Below are positions 19,336 to 27,369 of a DNA stretch of 38,071 nt, piece after piece (the first letter of the stretch is position 1; each line of letters opens with the position of its first letter). Position numbers and translations under genes: made by a program. This stretch comes from Olsenella sp. KH3B4 (GTDB taxonomy: Bacteria > Actinomycetota > Coriobacteriia > Coriobacteriales > Atopobiaceae). The stretch lies in the NCBI GenBank assembly GCA_900111695.1, contig FOHD01000011.1, positions 1 through 38,071 on the forward strand, read 5' to 3'. A model generated the notes under the pieces. That model saw only the letters and a program-made list of their open reading frames with translations, was not told where the DNA came from and ran no database searches.

Positions 19336-19434
19336 ATGCCAGACAACACAGCGTCAGTGCAGGTCAACGCCCCTATGGACGAGCTGCTGCTCGAGGATGA
19401 GTTGCTCGCGCTTGTCGGCGCGGAGGATGCTTAG
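19336..19434 (+). CDS. Small acidic peptide of 32 residues, function unknown
   Basis: A short frame with its own good ribosome site (GGAGG at 19325-19329, six bases before ATG 19336) lies in the otherwise empty 269-base gap between xth and the first patatin gene. The product begins MPDNTASVQVNAPMDEL and ends LLALVGAEDA. It is strongly acidic, with a Leu/Glu/Asp-rich helix, and has no Cys or membrane segment. TGCTATGCT at about 19300 could be an extended -10. The C-terminal pattern recalls leader peptides of ribosomally made peptides, but no core region and no modifying enzyme are present. It may be a real small protein or a chance frame. Confidence 0.35.
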   Translation: MPDNTASVQVNAPMDELLLEDELLALVGAEDA

Positions 19435-19451
19435 CATCACCGGTCCACCCG

Positions 19452-20342
19452 CTATCCCCGCAGCCACTCCATCATGCGCGGGAAGTCCCTCTCGGCCTGC
19501 TCGTGCCCCATGGCGTAGGACGCCTCGAGCTTGGGCTTGTCGATGGTGGTGGAGCGCACGGGCATCACGTCGGGCCTAAAGACCCACGCGCGGCCCTCGC
19601 GCTCCAGGCTCTCCAGGTGGTCCATCGCGTCGTTGTAGCGCTCCCAGCGCGTGGCGAGCGCGGCCTCCACGGCCTCGTTGCCGTGCGAGATGGCGTGGTA
19701 GAGCCGCAGCTCCCGGTTGGTGGGAGCTGCCTTTCGATACCCCGCCGGCCTTGTGCACACCATGACCAGACGCTCGAAGCCCGCGTCCTCGGCCATGTGC
19801 GTGGGGAGCCCCGCGCCTTCGCCCAGGCCGCCGTCGTACATCACGTGGCCGTCCACCTCTATGGGCTTCATGACGCCGGGGAGGGTCGAGCTTGCGCGCA
19901 CGTGTTCCATCATGGGGATTGCCGCGCCCATGACGGACTTGTCCCACACCACGGACTTGCCGGTGTCGGCCTGGAAGCTCTGGATTGCCAGACGAGCCGG
20001 ATTCGCCGAGAAGGTCCTAAAGTCGAAGGGCATGTAGCCGTCTAGTGCCGCGCCCACGTAGTCGTAGTCCGCGTTGAAGTAGCCGTGCCCCGTGAGCAGC
20101 GAGCGCACGCCGCCTGCCTTGGGGCGCTGGTCGGCAAGCGCGATGAAGGCGTCGCGCACGCGAGTCTGGTCCCGGCTCAGGTAGTCGACCGTATGGCTGG
20201 CGCCCGCCGAGATGCCGCACACAAAGTCGAAGTACATGCCGTTCTCGAGCAGGACGTTGGCAAACCCCGCCGTGTAGCTTGCGCGATAGCCGCCCCCTTC
20301 GAAGCACAGCGCGCAGTCGAAGACGTTACTCTCAAGCTCCAT
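19452..20342 (-). CDS. Patatin-like phospholipase (paralogue 1)
   Basis: This predicted serine acyl-hydrolase acts on phospholipids or other acyl esters. The 296-residue protein has the patatin hallmarks: oxyanion motif GGGYR at 16-20, nucleophile elbow GISAG with Ser45, and the catalytic Asp170 in DGGLGEG. There is no signal peptide or membrane segment, so it is predicted to be cytoplasmic. ATG 20342 has GGGAGG six bases upstream; an upstream in-frame extension of 27 residues was not used. A near-identical layout follows in the next gene upstream (20467-21483), so the two are a tandem duplication. It resembles the bacterial YjjU-type branch. The true substrate is unknown. Confidence 0.9.
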   Translation of the reverse strand: MELESNVFDCALCFEGGGYRASYTAGFANVLLENGMYFDFVCGISAGASHTVDYLSRDQTRVRDAFIALADQRPKAGGVRSLLTGHGYFNADYDYVGAALDGYMPFDFRTFSANPARLAIQSFQADTGKSVVWDKSVMGAAIPMMEHVRASSTLPGVMKPIEVDGHVMYDGGLGEGAGLPTHMAEDAGFERLVMVCTRPAGYRKAAPTNRELRLYHAISHGNEAVEAALATRWERYNDAMDHLESLEREGRAWVFRPDVMPVRSTTIDKPKLEASYAMGHEQAERDFPRMMEWLRG

Positions 20343-20376
20343 GAAGGGCCTCCCAACGGACGTTCTATCGTTTGGG

Positions 20377-20382
20377 ATTATA
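20377..20382 (-). promoter_or_regulatory. Candidate -10 box for patatin paralogue 1
   Basis: A perfect TATAAT is read on the minus strand, about 35 bases upstream of the patatin start. No good -35 is found at 16-18 bases. A 15-bp direct repeat CCGGTCCCGGCGCGT (20391-20405 and 20423-20437) occupies the -35 side and could be a regulator site. Confidence 0.4.
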
Positions 20383-20466
20383 GGGGAGCTCCGGTCCCGG
20401 CGCGTGCTGGCTTCGACGTGCACCGGTCCCGGCGCGTCTCAGCCGCAGGGCGAGAAGACCCTCGTC

Positions 20467-21483
20467 CTACTCGCCAAACAGGAACTCGCGCCAGCGAGGC
20501 AGCTCCTCGATGCCCTGCTCGTGCCCAAGGAGGTAGGCGTGCTCAAGCTCCTTGACGTCGCGCGTGGTGCGCGAGACGGGCATCTCGCGCGGTCTCACCA
20601 CCAGCGCACGGCCGGACTCCTCGAGCTCGGCCAGGTGGTCAAGCTCCTCGTTGTAGCGCTCGGGCCGCGTGAGCATGGCGTTTCTCGCGTAGGGATGATC
20701 CTTCATCACGCGGATGATGCCGCGCCGCTTGACGGCGGTGAGTTCGCCCTTGCGATACCCTGCGGGGCGAGAGGTGATCACGAAGAGCTTCCCGAGGCCG
20801 TCGTCCTCAGCGATGTGGTTGGGGAGCCCCGCACCCTCGCCGAGGGAGCCGTCGAGCATGACCTGGCCGTCGACCTCGATGGGGTTCATGATGCCGGGCA
20901 TGGTCGAGCTTGCGCGCACGCACGCCATGAGCTGCTCAAGCGTCTGCATGTGGTCGCGCCCCCACACGACGGTGCGTCCGGTGTCGCGCTGGAACGCCTG
21001 GATGCGCACGCGAGCCGGGTTGGCCTGGAAGGTCTCCCAGTCGAAGGGCATCGAGCCGTCCTCGATGCATCCCAGGTAGTCATAGTCGGCGTTGAAGAAG
21101 CCATGCTTGTGGAGGAATGACCTCACGCCGCCCATCTGTGGGTTTGCCGCAAAGTCCACGAACGAGCGCTTGGTGCGCGTCATGTCGCGCGAGACGTAGT
21201 TGGTGGCGACGATTGCCCCGGCGGAGATGCCGCAGACGTAGTCGAAGTAGATGCCTTGTTCGAGAAGGACGTTCACCAGGCCCGAGACGTAGCTTGCGCG
21301 CATGGCACCGCCCTCGATGACCAGGGCGACGTCGTGGACGTTGTTCTCGAGGGGCGCGAGCGGGGCAGCGGGCTCCGGCGTCGTCTCATTTACCTCTGCG
21401 GAATTGCTTGTGGGCTGGGTGGCCTGGGGCTTCTCGTCCATGCGCTCGGTGTGATCCTCCTCGCGCTGGGGCTGGTCGGTCAT
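20467..21483 (-). CDS. Patatin-like phospholipase (paralogue 2)
   Basis: This 338-residue paralogue of the downstream patatin protein has oxyanion motif GGAMR at 58-62, nucleophile GISAG with Ser87, and catalytic Asp211 in DGSLGEG. The blocks FNADYDYLG, RASSTMPGIM and RPAGYRKGEL closely match its neighbour. It differs by an extra N-terminal stretch of about 45 residues, polar and rich in Glu, Pro, Thr and Gln, probably disordered. ATG 21483 has GAGAGGAG 8 bases upstream. It is transcribed toward paralogue 1 with a 124-base gap, and divergently from the sirtuin gene 65 bases away. Predicted cytoplasmic lipase; substrate unknown. Confidence 0.9.
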   Translation of the reverse strand: MTDQPQREEDHTERMDEKPQATQPTSNSAEVNETTPEPAAPLAPLENNVHDVALVIEGGAMRASYVSGLVNVLLEQGIYFDYVCGISAGAIVATNYVSRDMTRTKRSFVDFAANPQMGGVRSFLHKHGFFNADYDYLGCIEDGSMPFDWETFQANPARVRIQAFQRDTGRTVVWGRDHMQTLEQLMACVRASSTMPGIMNPIEVDGQVMLDGSLGEGAGLPNHIAEDDGLGKLFVITSRPAGYRKGELTAVKRRGIIRVMKDHPYARNAMLTRPERYNEELDHLAELEESGRALVVRPREMPVSRTTRDVKELEHAYLLGHEQGIEELPRWREFLFGE

Positions 21484-21548
21484 GGAAACCACTCCTCTCG
21501 GTGCTAGCATCGGAACTATTCTTCTACCCATTCGTCGAGGGGGTACGC

Positions 21549-22292
21549 ATGGCTGGTACGCGGGTGGTCTCGGACGCGTCGGAGGCGGCGCAGGAACTTG
21601 CCGAGAGAATCGGACGTGCCAAGAGCGTCGTGTTCTTTGGCGGCGCGGGGGTCTCGACGGCGAGCGGCATCCCGGACTTCCGGAGCGAGGACGGCCTCTA
21701 TCATCAGAAGTTCAAGTATCCGCCCGAGGAGATGCTGAGCCACGAGTTCTATCTCACCCACACCGAGGAGTTCTTCGACTTCTACCGCACGCGCATGATC
21801 GCCCTGGACGCCAAGCCCAACCAGGCCCACCACAAGCTTGCCGAGCTCGAGCGCGAGGGCAAGCTCACCGCTGTGGTCACCCAAAACATCGACGGCCTGC
21901 ACCAGGCGGCGGGCTCGAGGCGCGTCTTTGAGCTTCACGGCTCGGTGCACCGCAACGTGTGCCAGCGCTGCGGGCACGTGTACTCGGCCGAGTGGATCAT
22001 GGGTGCCACGGGCGTGCCGCGCTGCGAGGAGTGCGGTGGCCGCATCAAGCCGGACGTCGTTCTTTATGGAGAGTCCTTGGACGAGAAGGCCCTCGTGGGC
22101 GCGGCCGAGGCCATCCAGTCCTGCGATATGCTCATCGTGGGCGGCACCTCGCTCGTGGTGTATCCCGCGGCAGGCCTCGTGCAGCACTTCCAGGGCGACG
22201 ACCTCGTAATCGTCAACAAGCAACCGACCCCGCAGGACGGTGCCGCCAACCTGGTGTGCGCCTGCGGCATCGCGAAGGCGTTCGACTTCTAG
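21549..22292 (+). CDS. cobB: NAD-dependent protein deacylase, Sir2 family
   Basis: This sirtuin removes acyl groups from protein lysines using NAD+, for example reactivating acetylated acyl-CoA synthetases. The 247-residue core has the NAD-binding [15 protein letters not shown] at 33-46, [12 protein letters not shown] at 111-122, catalytic His130 in ELHGS, and a zinc ribbon with Cys138, Cys141, Cys159 and Cys162. [13 protein letters not shown] and IVNKQPTP complete the NAD pocket. ATG 21549 follows GAGGGG at 6 bases; the longer in-frame extension to 21408 overlaps the divergent patatin gene and has no family match. All catalytic residues are intact, so it should be active. Confidence 0.95.
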   Translation: MAGTRVVSDASEAAQELAERIGRAKSVVFFGGAGVSTASGIPDFRSEDGLYHQKFKYPPEEMLSHEFYLTHTEEFFDFYRTRMIALDAKPNQAHHKLAELEREGKLTAVVTQNIDGLHQAAGSRRVFELHGSVHRNVCQRCGHVYSAEWIMGATGVPRCEECGGRIKPDVVLYGESLDEKALVGAAEAIQSCDMLIVGGTSLVVYPAAGLVQHFQGDDLVIVNKQPTPQDGAANLVCACGIAKAFDF

Positions 22293-22390
22293 GGGTGGGA
22301 TGCCCCTTGCGCCTCGGCCATGCGGCCATGCCGCCGGTGGGGTTATTCCCCTCTCTGCCGGGTGGCCCGCAAGGGCCAAAAGGCACACGC

Positions 22391-22428
22391 TACAATAACC
22401 AGAACGTGGGACGGGAGCGTGCCGTCCC
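22391..22428 (+). promoter_or_regulatory. Candidate -10 box and leader hairpin upstream of the folate gene
   Basis: TACAAT at 22391-22396 could be a -10 element, though no convincing -35 is seen. Shortly downstream GGGACGG-GAGCGTG-CCGTCCC (22408-22428) forms a perfect 7-bp stem in the predicted leader, 36 bases before the start codon. Confidence 0.35.
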
Positions 22429-22464
22429 GTCGCGTCTGCGCGCGGCGCCATCAACGGGAGGTCG

Positions 22465-23907
22465 ATGTCTGTGCTCCGAGAGAACTATGCAACCTGGCTT
22501 GTCGGCTCGCACGAGCTCTCGCTCGCGCGTCCGCGCATCATGGGCATTCTCGATGTGACGTCAGGGGCCTTCCCGGACGGAAAGGGCGGCGTGGACGTCG
22601 AGGCCGCTGCCGAGCGCGGCCTCGACATGCTCGACGAGGGAGCTGACATCATCGACGTGGCTGCCGTCCCGGCGGCTCCCGGCCAGGAGCCCCTCGCCTC
22701 CAACGAGGAGGCCGAGCGCGTGGTGCCCGTAATCCGTGCGCTGGTCGCGGAGGGTGCCGTCGTCTCGGTGAACACCTGCCACCCGGACGTCGCCAAGATG
22801 TGCGTGCGCCTTGGCGCCGCCATCGTGAACGACGCCAACGGCTTCACCAGCCCGGACATGGTGCAGGTCGCAGCCGAGACCAACTGTGGCTGCGTGGTCA
22901 TGCACTGGGAGCATGCGGGGCTTGGCTCGCATACGCCTCGCCGCGAGGTCCTTCTCGACGACTCGCGCCCCACGCGCTCTGCAGCGCCGCGCCCCATGGC
23001 CTCGCAGCACCGTTTCACGCTGCCGGACGAGGCGCCCATCATGCGCCAGGTGATGGGCTTTCTCGGCGACCAGGCTCGCACCCTCATGCGCGCGGGCGTC
23101 GCACACGACCGCATCTGCCTAGACCCGGGCGCGGGCTTCGACAAGTTTGCCGATGAGGACGTGGTCATCCAGCGCGCCACGCGCTCCATGGCTTCGATGG
23201 GCTACCCGCTGCTTGCGGCGGTCTCGCGCAGGCGCTTCGTGGGTGCCGTGGCCGGTGCTGCCCAGCCGGACGAGATGGACGCCGCAACGTACGGCATCTG
23301 CGTCTCCGCGATCCAGAATGGTGCGCGTATCCTGCGCGTTCACGACGTCGCGGGCGCGGCCCAGGCCGTCAACGCGTTCTGGGCCGTCTCGCACAAGGAC
23401 TCCCGCCAGGGCTTTGTGGCGCTTGGGTCCAACGTGGGCGACCGCCTGGCAAACATCACCCGTGCCGTCCAGCTGATCGATGACATTCCGCTTACCTGCG
23501 TGGTCTCGGTGAGCCACGCGTACGAGACGGAACCCGCCTATGGCATCACGACGCCGGTGGCAGATGCCGTGGCCGAGATTCGCACCGAGCTGCACCCGCT
23601 GGTGCTCATGGGACAGCTGCTCGCCGTGGAGGACGCCCTGGGACGCGAGCGCGACCCCGGGCAGGCAGGCCATGGCCCGCGCACCATCGACTGCGACCTG
23701 GTGTGGGTCGAGGGCGAGACCCATGCGGGCAAGCGCCTCACGCTGCCGCACCCGGGGCTTGGCGAGCGCGACTTTGTGCTGGTGCCCATGGAGGACCTCA
23801 TGCACGACCCCGTGCGCTTCCTGCGTCATTCCGGCGTCAACGTGGTCGACCCGGATGACCGGGTTGGCCACGTGATGGATGACCTCGGGGAGATCGTATG
23901 GGAGTAG
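22465..23907 (+). CDS. folK: Fused dihydropteroate synthase-like domain and HPPK (FolP-FolK)
   Basis: This is a bifunctional folate-pathway protein of 480 residues. Residues 1 to about 305 are a DHPS-type TIM barrel (IMGILDVTS, NDANG, LDPGAGF, RVHDV). Residues from about 316 are HPPK, with ALGSNVGDR, YETEPAYG, GRERD, GPRTIDCDL and LPHPGLGERDF; its catalytic Arg, paired Asp, His and Arg appear intact. The DHPS half is odd: the usual NVTPDSF is DVTSGAF, the STRPG substrate loop is PAAPG, SVDT is SVNT, and the SRK lysine is Arg. The HPPK half should be active; the DHPS half may be altered or inactive. ATG 22465 is very close to GGGAGG, and GTG 22471 is an alternative start. The next gene overlaps its end. 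Confidence 0.85.
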   Translation: MSVLRENYATWLVGSHELSLARPRIMGILDVTSGAFPDGKGGVDVEAAAERGLDMLDEGADIIDVAAVPAAPGQEPLASNEEAERVVPVIRALVAEGAVVSVNTCHPDVAKMCVRLGAAIVNDANGFTSPDMVQVAAETNCGCVVMHWEHAGLGSHTPRREVLLDDSRPTRSAAPRPMASQHRFTLPDEAPIMRQVMGFLGDQARTLMRAGVAHDRICLDPGAGFDKFADEDVVIQRATRSMASMGYPLLAAVSRRRFVGAVAGAAQPDEMDAATYGICVSAIQNGARILRVHDVAGAAQAVNAFWAVSHKDSRQGFVALGSNVGDRLANITRAVQLIDDIPLTCVVSVSHAYETEPAYGITTPVADAVAEIRTELHPLVLMGQLLAVEDALGRERDPGQAGHGPRTIDCDLVWVEGETHAGKRLTLPHPGLGERDFVLVPMEDLMHDPVRFLRHSGVNVVDPDDRVGHVMDDLGEIVWE

Positions 23908-24551
23908 CTGCCGAGCAGGCCATGGAGCGTGCGCGCGCGGGCGCGCCACACGGCGAGCTCTTCTCGCATCGCGAGGAGGGGGAGCTTGAGCTTGCCTGCG
24001 TGCTGCGGCCGCAGGTGGGCATGGGGAGCCTCTCGGGCGTGCCTTATGTCGCGGCGCTTGGCGCATGCGAGGGGCTCGAGCGGCTGGGCGTTTCTGGAGT
24101 CGCAGTTGGCTGGCCCGCGGATGTGGTGAGCGAGAGCGGAGCCGGCCTGGTGGCGCGCATGCGGACCAGTGCCGGGTACGCCGAGGGCATGTTCGTGGTG
24201 TGCTCGCTCTCGTTCGACGTTGAGGGCGGCGTTCATGCGGACGCGCTCCCGGATGACGAGACGGTCGCGGATGCCGTGTGTGGAGCAGTTCTCGGCCGCG
24301 TTAACGCGTGGGCAGCTGCCGTTGGTGCTGACCGTGCCGTGGCCGGACCTCTTGCGCCGGTCCTCTCGGAGTACTTCGACCGCGTGGCACTCATGGGCAA
24401 GCCGGTTGAGCTGGTGTATCCCAACGGGCGCGTGGCCATGCGCGGCACCCTTGCGGGCGTCGACGTGTGGGGGCGCGCCACGGTGAGAAACGAGCTTGGG
24501 GGAGAGGTCGAGGTCTCGCCTGAGCAGGCCTCCATCCGCGCGGCGCAGTAG
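23898..24551 (+). CDS. Degenerate biotin-protein ligase-like protein
   Basis: This 217-residue protein resembles the catalytic and C-terminal domains of biotin-protein ligase (BirA/BPL). The C-terminal part (about 160-217) fits the BPL SH3-like domain: YFDRVALMGKPVEL, GTLAGVDVWGRATV and a final EVSPEQASIRA. The central part keeps LRPQVGMGSLSGVPYVAALG and a WPADVV where active enzymes have K-W-P-N-D-V. The biotinyl-AMP-binding GRGRxGR loop is absent and the lysine before the Trp is Gly, so catalysis is doubtful. The start ATG overlaps the folate gene stop by 10 bases, so the two are translationally coupled. It could be a pseudo-enzyme or have a changed substrate. Confidence 0.65.
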   Translation: MGVAAEQAMERARAGAPHGELFSHREEGELELACVLRPQVGMGSLSGVPYVAALGACEGLERLGVSGVAVGWPADVVSESGAGLVARMRTSAGYAEGMFVVCSLSFDVEGGVHADALPDDETVADAVCGAVLGRVNAWAAAVGADRAVAGPLAPVLSEYFDRVALMGKPVELVYPNGRVAMRGTLAGVDVWGRATVRNELGGEVEVSPEQASIRAAQ

Positions 24552-24557
24552 GGGCGG

Positions 24558-24584
24558 GGGACGGGGGAGTTTATTCCCCGTCCC
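24558..24584. terminator. Convergent hairpin at the left edge of the catabolic cassette
   Basis: A perfect 9-bp stem (GGGACGGGG / CCCCGTCCC) has a 9-base loop containing the hydrolase stop codon. It lies between two convergent genes and can serve both strands. It lacks a strong T-run. Confidence 0.55.
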
Positions 24585-25452
24585 GTGCGAGCCCCTCCAT
24601 CCAATCCAGGCACTTCTCGTAGGCCTCAAGACCAACAGGTATGCTGGTGTCTCTATCGAAATCATGCTCAAGCCCATAGGCAGTGAACATCTTTGCGTGA
24701 AGTGCCCGTGCGAGTGACTTGGATACTGTGTACGGCACGTCTTCGTCTCCGGTAGACGCTGCATAGAAAACTGGAGGCATGCTGGATAGTCTCGATGCCG
24801 TCAGGGCATATGGGTCTCCCGTATTTGGCTGCAAGCCGAGCATGGACTGCCAACATCCGTTCTGCCTTGCGTATACGTAGAGCAGGTACCGTTTGCTCAT
24901 TGGACCAGACGTTACGGGCGCGTGTTCCACGATGTCGCCAATCGTGTCTGCCGAGATTGGCGAGTACTTCTGGTAGTGCTTTGATGGGGCAGCGAGACGT
25001 GAGTCGCACATGTCTCCGTAGCCGTAGAAGTCGATGACACCCGTTGGACGGGTCGATCCGGATTGCGCTATTCGAGATGCAAGGGTCAGTGCGAGATACG
25101 CTCCCGTAGACCGCCCAAAAATGAAAGTCTGTCCAGTTCCAAGACGCGGTGCCAGGGCGTCCGTAACCCATCGCCAAAGTTCGTCGACATAGGCGCTGAT
25201 GTCGCGGAGCGATGATTCGGGCGCAAGCGGATAGTCGGCAAGTGCAAGTTTGCATCCGCGTGCTAGAAAGGCGTCTACGTAGGGCTGTGGCAAGTCTTTC
25301 CGCTCCCCATAGAGGAGTCCTCCGCCATGAAAGTATAGGATTAGCGAACGAGAAAGGTCCATTTGTTGAGAGCCGCTCGGGGTTTCGTCGGGCTCGTAAA
25401 TCGTGATGCCGGCTCCGATGCCATTCCAAGTGAATGTCTCTTCATGTTTCAT
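24571..25452 (-). CDS. Alpha/beta hydrolase (esterase/lipase, HGGG type)
   Basis: This 293-residue serine hydrolase of the hormone-sensitive-lipase/esterase type is predicted to be cytoplasmic. HGGG at 42-45 forms the oxyanion hole, GRSTG at 113-117 is the nucleophile elbow with Ser115, an Asp lies in STGDEDVPY and a His in LEHDFD near the C-terminus. ATG 25452 has GGGAG seven bases upstream; a TTG at 25515 would overlap the regulator gene. It lies 31 bases after the PucR-type regulator gene on the same strand, so the two are probably cotranscribed. Its location in the carbamoyl-compound cassette suggests a role in supplying or processing the substrate, but the reaction is unknown. Confidence 0.85.
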   Translation of the reverse strand: MKHEETFTWNGIGAGITIYEPDETPSGSQQMDLSRSLILYFHGGGLLYGERKDLPQPYVDAFLARGCKLALADYPLAPESSLRDISAYVDELWRWVTDALAPRLGTGQTFIFGRSTGAYLALTLASRIAQSGSTRPTGVIDFYGYGDMCDSRLAAPSKHYQKYSPISADTIGDIVEHAPVTSGPMSKRYLLYVYARQNGCWQSMLGLQPNTGDPYALTASRLSSMPPVFYAASTGDEDVPYTVSKSLARALHAKMFTAYGLEHDFDRDTSIPVGLEAYEKCLDWMEGLARDGE

Positions 25453-25483
25453 GAGAATGCTCCCGTCAGCGTACCCCTGGACG

Positions 25484-27136
25484 CTAATCTGCCAATGGTT
25501 TCCAGTTGGGACCAAGCAGCATAACGATTTTCTCCGTGAGAAGGACCTGCATTAAGTCGTCCGAATTATGGACGTCGATTCCGTACTCATTGCGAATGCG
25601 CTCGATGCGATAGCGGACCGTCTTTGGATGAACGAAAAGCTGGCTTGCTGCGGCACTATAGCTGCACTCGCACTTGCACAGCGTTACGAGGGTTTGGAAG
25701 CCCTCGGGGCTCTCTCGCCTGAGACGGCTGACGCGCGAATCGATATACGAGGCGAGCTTTGAGGAGTCCCCAATGTCAATCAGGAACTTCAGGAGGCCGA
25801 GGTCCTCGTATTTAACGCAGCGGTTGGCAAGCTGGTCGGCGTCGAACAATTTGTAGACGGAGAGGACTTCTGCATTCGCCTCCGGAATGTCGTAACGACC
25901 GACGTTGCTTGAAAGTACGAGCAGGTGAGAGAAATGCGGCTGAGAATCGTCGTTGTGCATGTCGTTGAGAATGGTGGTTATCTCACGGTCATCAAACCCG
26001 ATGGACCCAGACGTATGGTTGCGAATAAACGAGAGGCGGTTGTTGCTCTCGAAAAAGACCGAATTGGGATACAGCCGGTGAATCCTGCGCTGGAAAGTCC
26101 TCAGCAGGTCCCGCATTCTTTCCGTCTGGGAGGGATCGGAGACCGAGACCCTCAGCAGCATCACCTGGTAGAGGGCGTGAGTGCCAATGCCAAGCTCCTC
26201 AATTGCCCCGTCTACTTCGCTGTTCGAAATGTAACGACCATGGAGGAGGTCGTGGACAAGCATATTGTTCCTGTTGTAAAGCTGCTGGTTAAGCGCCTCT
26301 TGCTTGAGAAGTTCAATCGAGAGAAGATTCACGTAGTTGTCTATCGTCATGCGCTGGAACGCTGATACATCTTCTGGCGTTGTGTGCACGACGAGATAGC
26401 AAGAGCTGATCGATTGACTGGGGATATTGACTGCCAACGCGCGTTCGGAATGTGAGTCCGAATAACGGAGCGTCGCATTGTAGTAGCGGTTTGTTTGGTA
26501 GCGCTGGTAGCGAAACTCAGAAAGCTCCATCGACTCGAAATTGCATACGTTGTTCTCGGTTCCAACATGTGCATCGTCGATCTTATTGAAGAAACTGACC
26601 TCACAACCCATTCGCTCTTTTAGCTGAGAGACAACCTCGTAGATGCTTGGCTGTTTGAGGGCAAGGCGCATGGTCTTCCGGTGGGTTTCATAGAAGCTGT
26701 CGAGGAGCTGTGCATTGGAATCAATGACGGTACCCATGACATCCATGAGTACTGCCTCGAAGTTGACAGTTGGCTTCATCTGGACAAATGGGATCGAGCG
26801 AGCTTCGCAGGCGGCGAGAGAAGGCTGGAGAAGCTCCACCGGCGTTCTGCCTGGCTTGTAAATAATCCCTGCTATGCCAATGCCTGCGACCTTGTCAAAG
26901 AACTCAAGCCGTTCGTTGGGGTCAAGGGGTATGAGCGCGAAGAGACTTGTGACAAGGACGAGGCCCGGTCTTCCCCATTTCTCGATATCGGGGCCTTCCA
27001 TAACCATTGCATTCGTGACTTCACGATCCAGTCCGGAATTGCCGACGAGAACATCTGCTCCCTCCAAAGAAGGTAGACGCAAAACATCTCTCATTATCAT
27101 TTGCCGTCTACTTTGTGGCCGAGCCGATTCCGCCAT
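25484..27136 (-). CDS. PucR-family transcriptional regulator
   Basis: This 550-residue DNA-binding regulator has an N-terminal PucR sensor domain (about 15-135: MRDVLRLPSLEGADVLVG, GLVLVTSLFAL, GIAGIIYKPGR), a long middle region and a C-terminal helix-turn-helix of the PucR/CdaR type in the last ~65 residues (SYSAAASQLFVHPKTVRYRI). PucR itself governs purine catabolism in Bacillus subtilis, and relatives respond to allantoin-type or other small metabolites. The start ATG 27136 follows GGGGGG at 4 bases; ATG 27100 or 27094 are later alternatives. It is divergent from the fdrA fusion gene with a 233-base gap containing a palindrome, so it probably controls that operon and itself. Confidence 0.88.
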   Translation of the reverse strand: MAESARPQSRRQMIMRDVLRLPSLEGADVLVGNSGLDREVTNAMVMEGPDIEKWGRPGLVLVTSLFALIPLDPNERLEFFDKVAGIGIAGIIYKPGRTPVELLQPSLAACEARSIPFVQMKPTVNFEAVLMDVMGTVIDSNAQLLDSFYETHRKTMRLALKQPSIYEVVSQLKERMGCEVSFFNKIDDAHVGTENNVCNFESMELSEFRYQRYQTNRYYNATLRYSDSHSERALAVNIPSQSISSCYLVVHTTPEDVSAFQRMTIDNYVNLLSIELLKQEALNQQLYNRNNMLVHDLLHGRYISNSEVDGAIEELGIGTHALYQVMLLRVSVSDPSQTERMRDLLRTFQRRIHRLYPNSVFFESNNRLSFIRNHTSGSIGFDDREITTILNDMHNDDSQPHFSHLLVLSSNVGRYDIPEANAEVLSVYKLFDADQLANRCVKYEDLGLLKFLIDIGDSSKLASYIDSRVSRLRRESPEGFQTLVTLCKCECSYSAAASQLFVHPKTVRYRIERIRNEYGIDVHNSDDLMQVLLTEKIVMLLGPNWKPLAD

Positions 27137-27204
27137 ATGACCCCCCAACTAACAGTTCGATTCGTGAGTTTAACTTGCAGAATAGTCGGGGGTGTTTATC
27201 AGAG

Positions 27205-27224
27205 CTTTTCCAATTCGGGAAAAA
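27205..27224. promoter_or_regulatory. Quasi-palindrome in the pucR/fdrA divergent region
   Basis: TTTTCC-AATTCG-GGAAAA (27206-27223), flanked by C and AG, is an inverted repeat placed between the divergent regulator and the fdrA fusion gene. It is a plausible operator for the PucR-type regulator. I found no clear -35/-10 pair nearby; the remaining ~230 bases show nothing else. Confidence 0.35.
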
Positions 27225-27369
27225 GAATCCGCAAAACCTTATCCGCAACAGCACAAGACCATTTCGACCACCAACGAGAAACTTGGGGCGTCACGTCAAG
27301 GGAGGTCGTGGGCTCCGGCCGGACCACAACCTCAGCATGATGAAGAACCGCTATTTCAGGGAGGTCCTC

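Noticed and set aside
27115..27369. N-terminal extension of the fdrA fusion protein
   Set aside because: The frame is open but overlaps the start of the divergent regulator. The residues match nothing in FdrA, and a strong ribosome site sits before ATG 27370.
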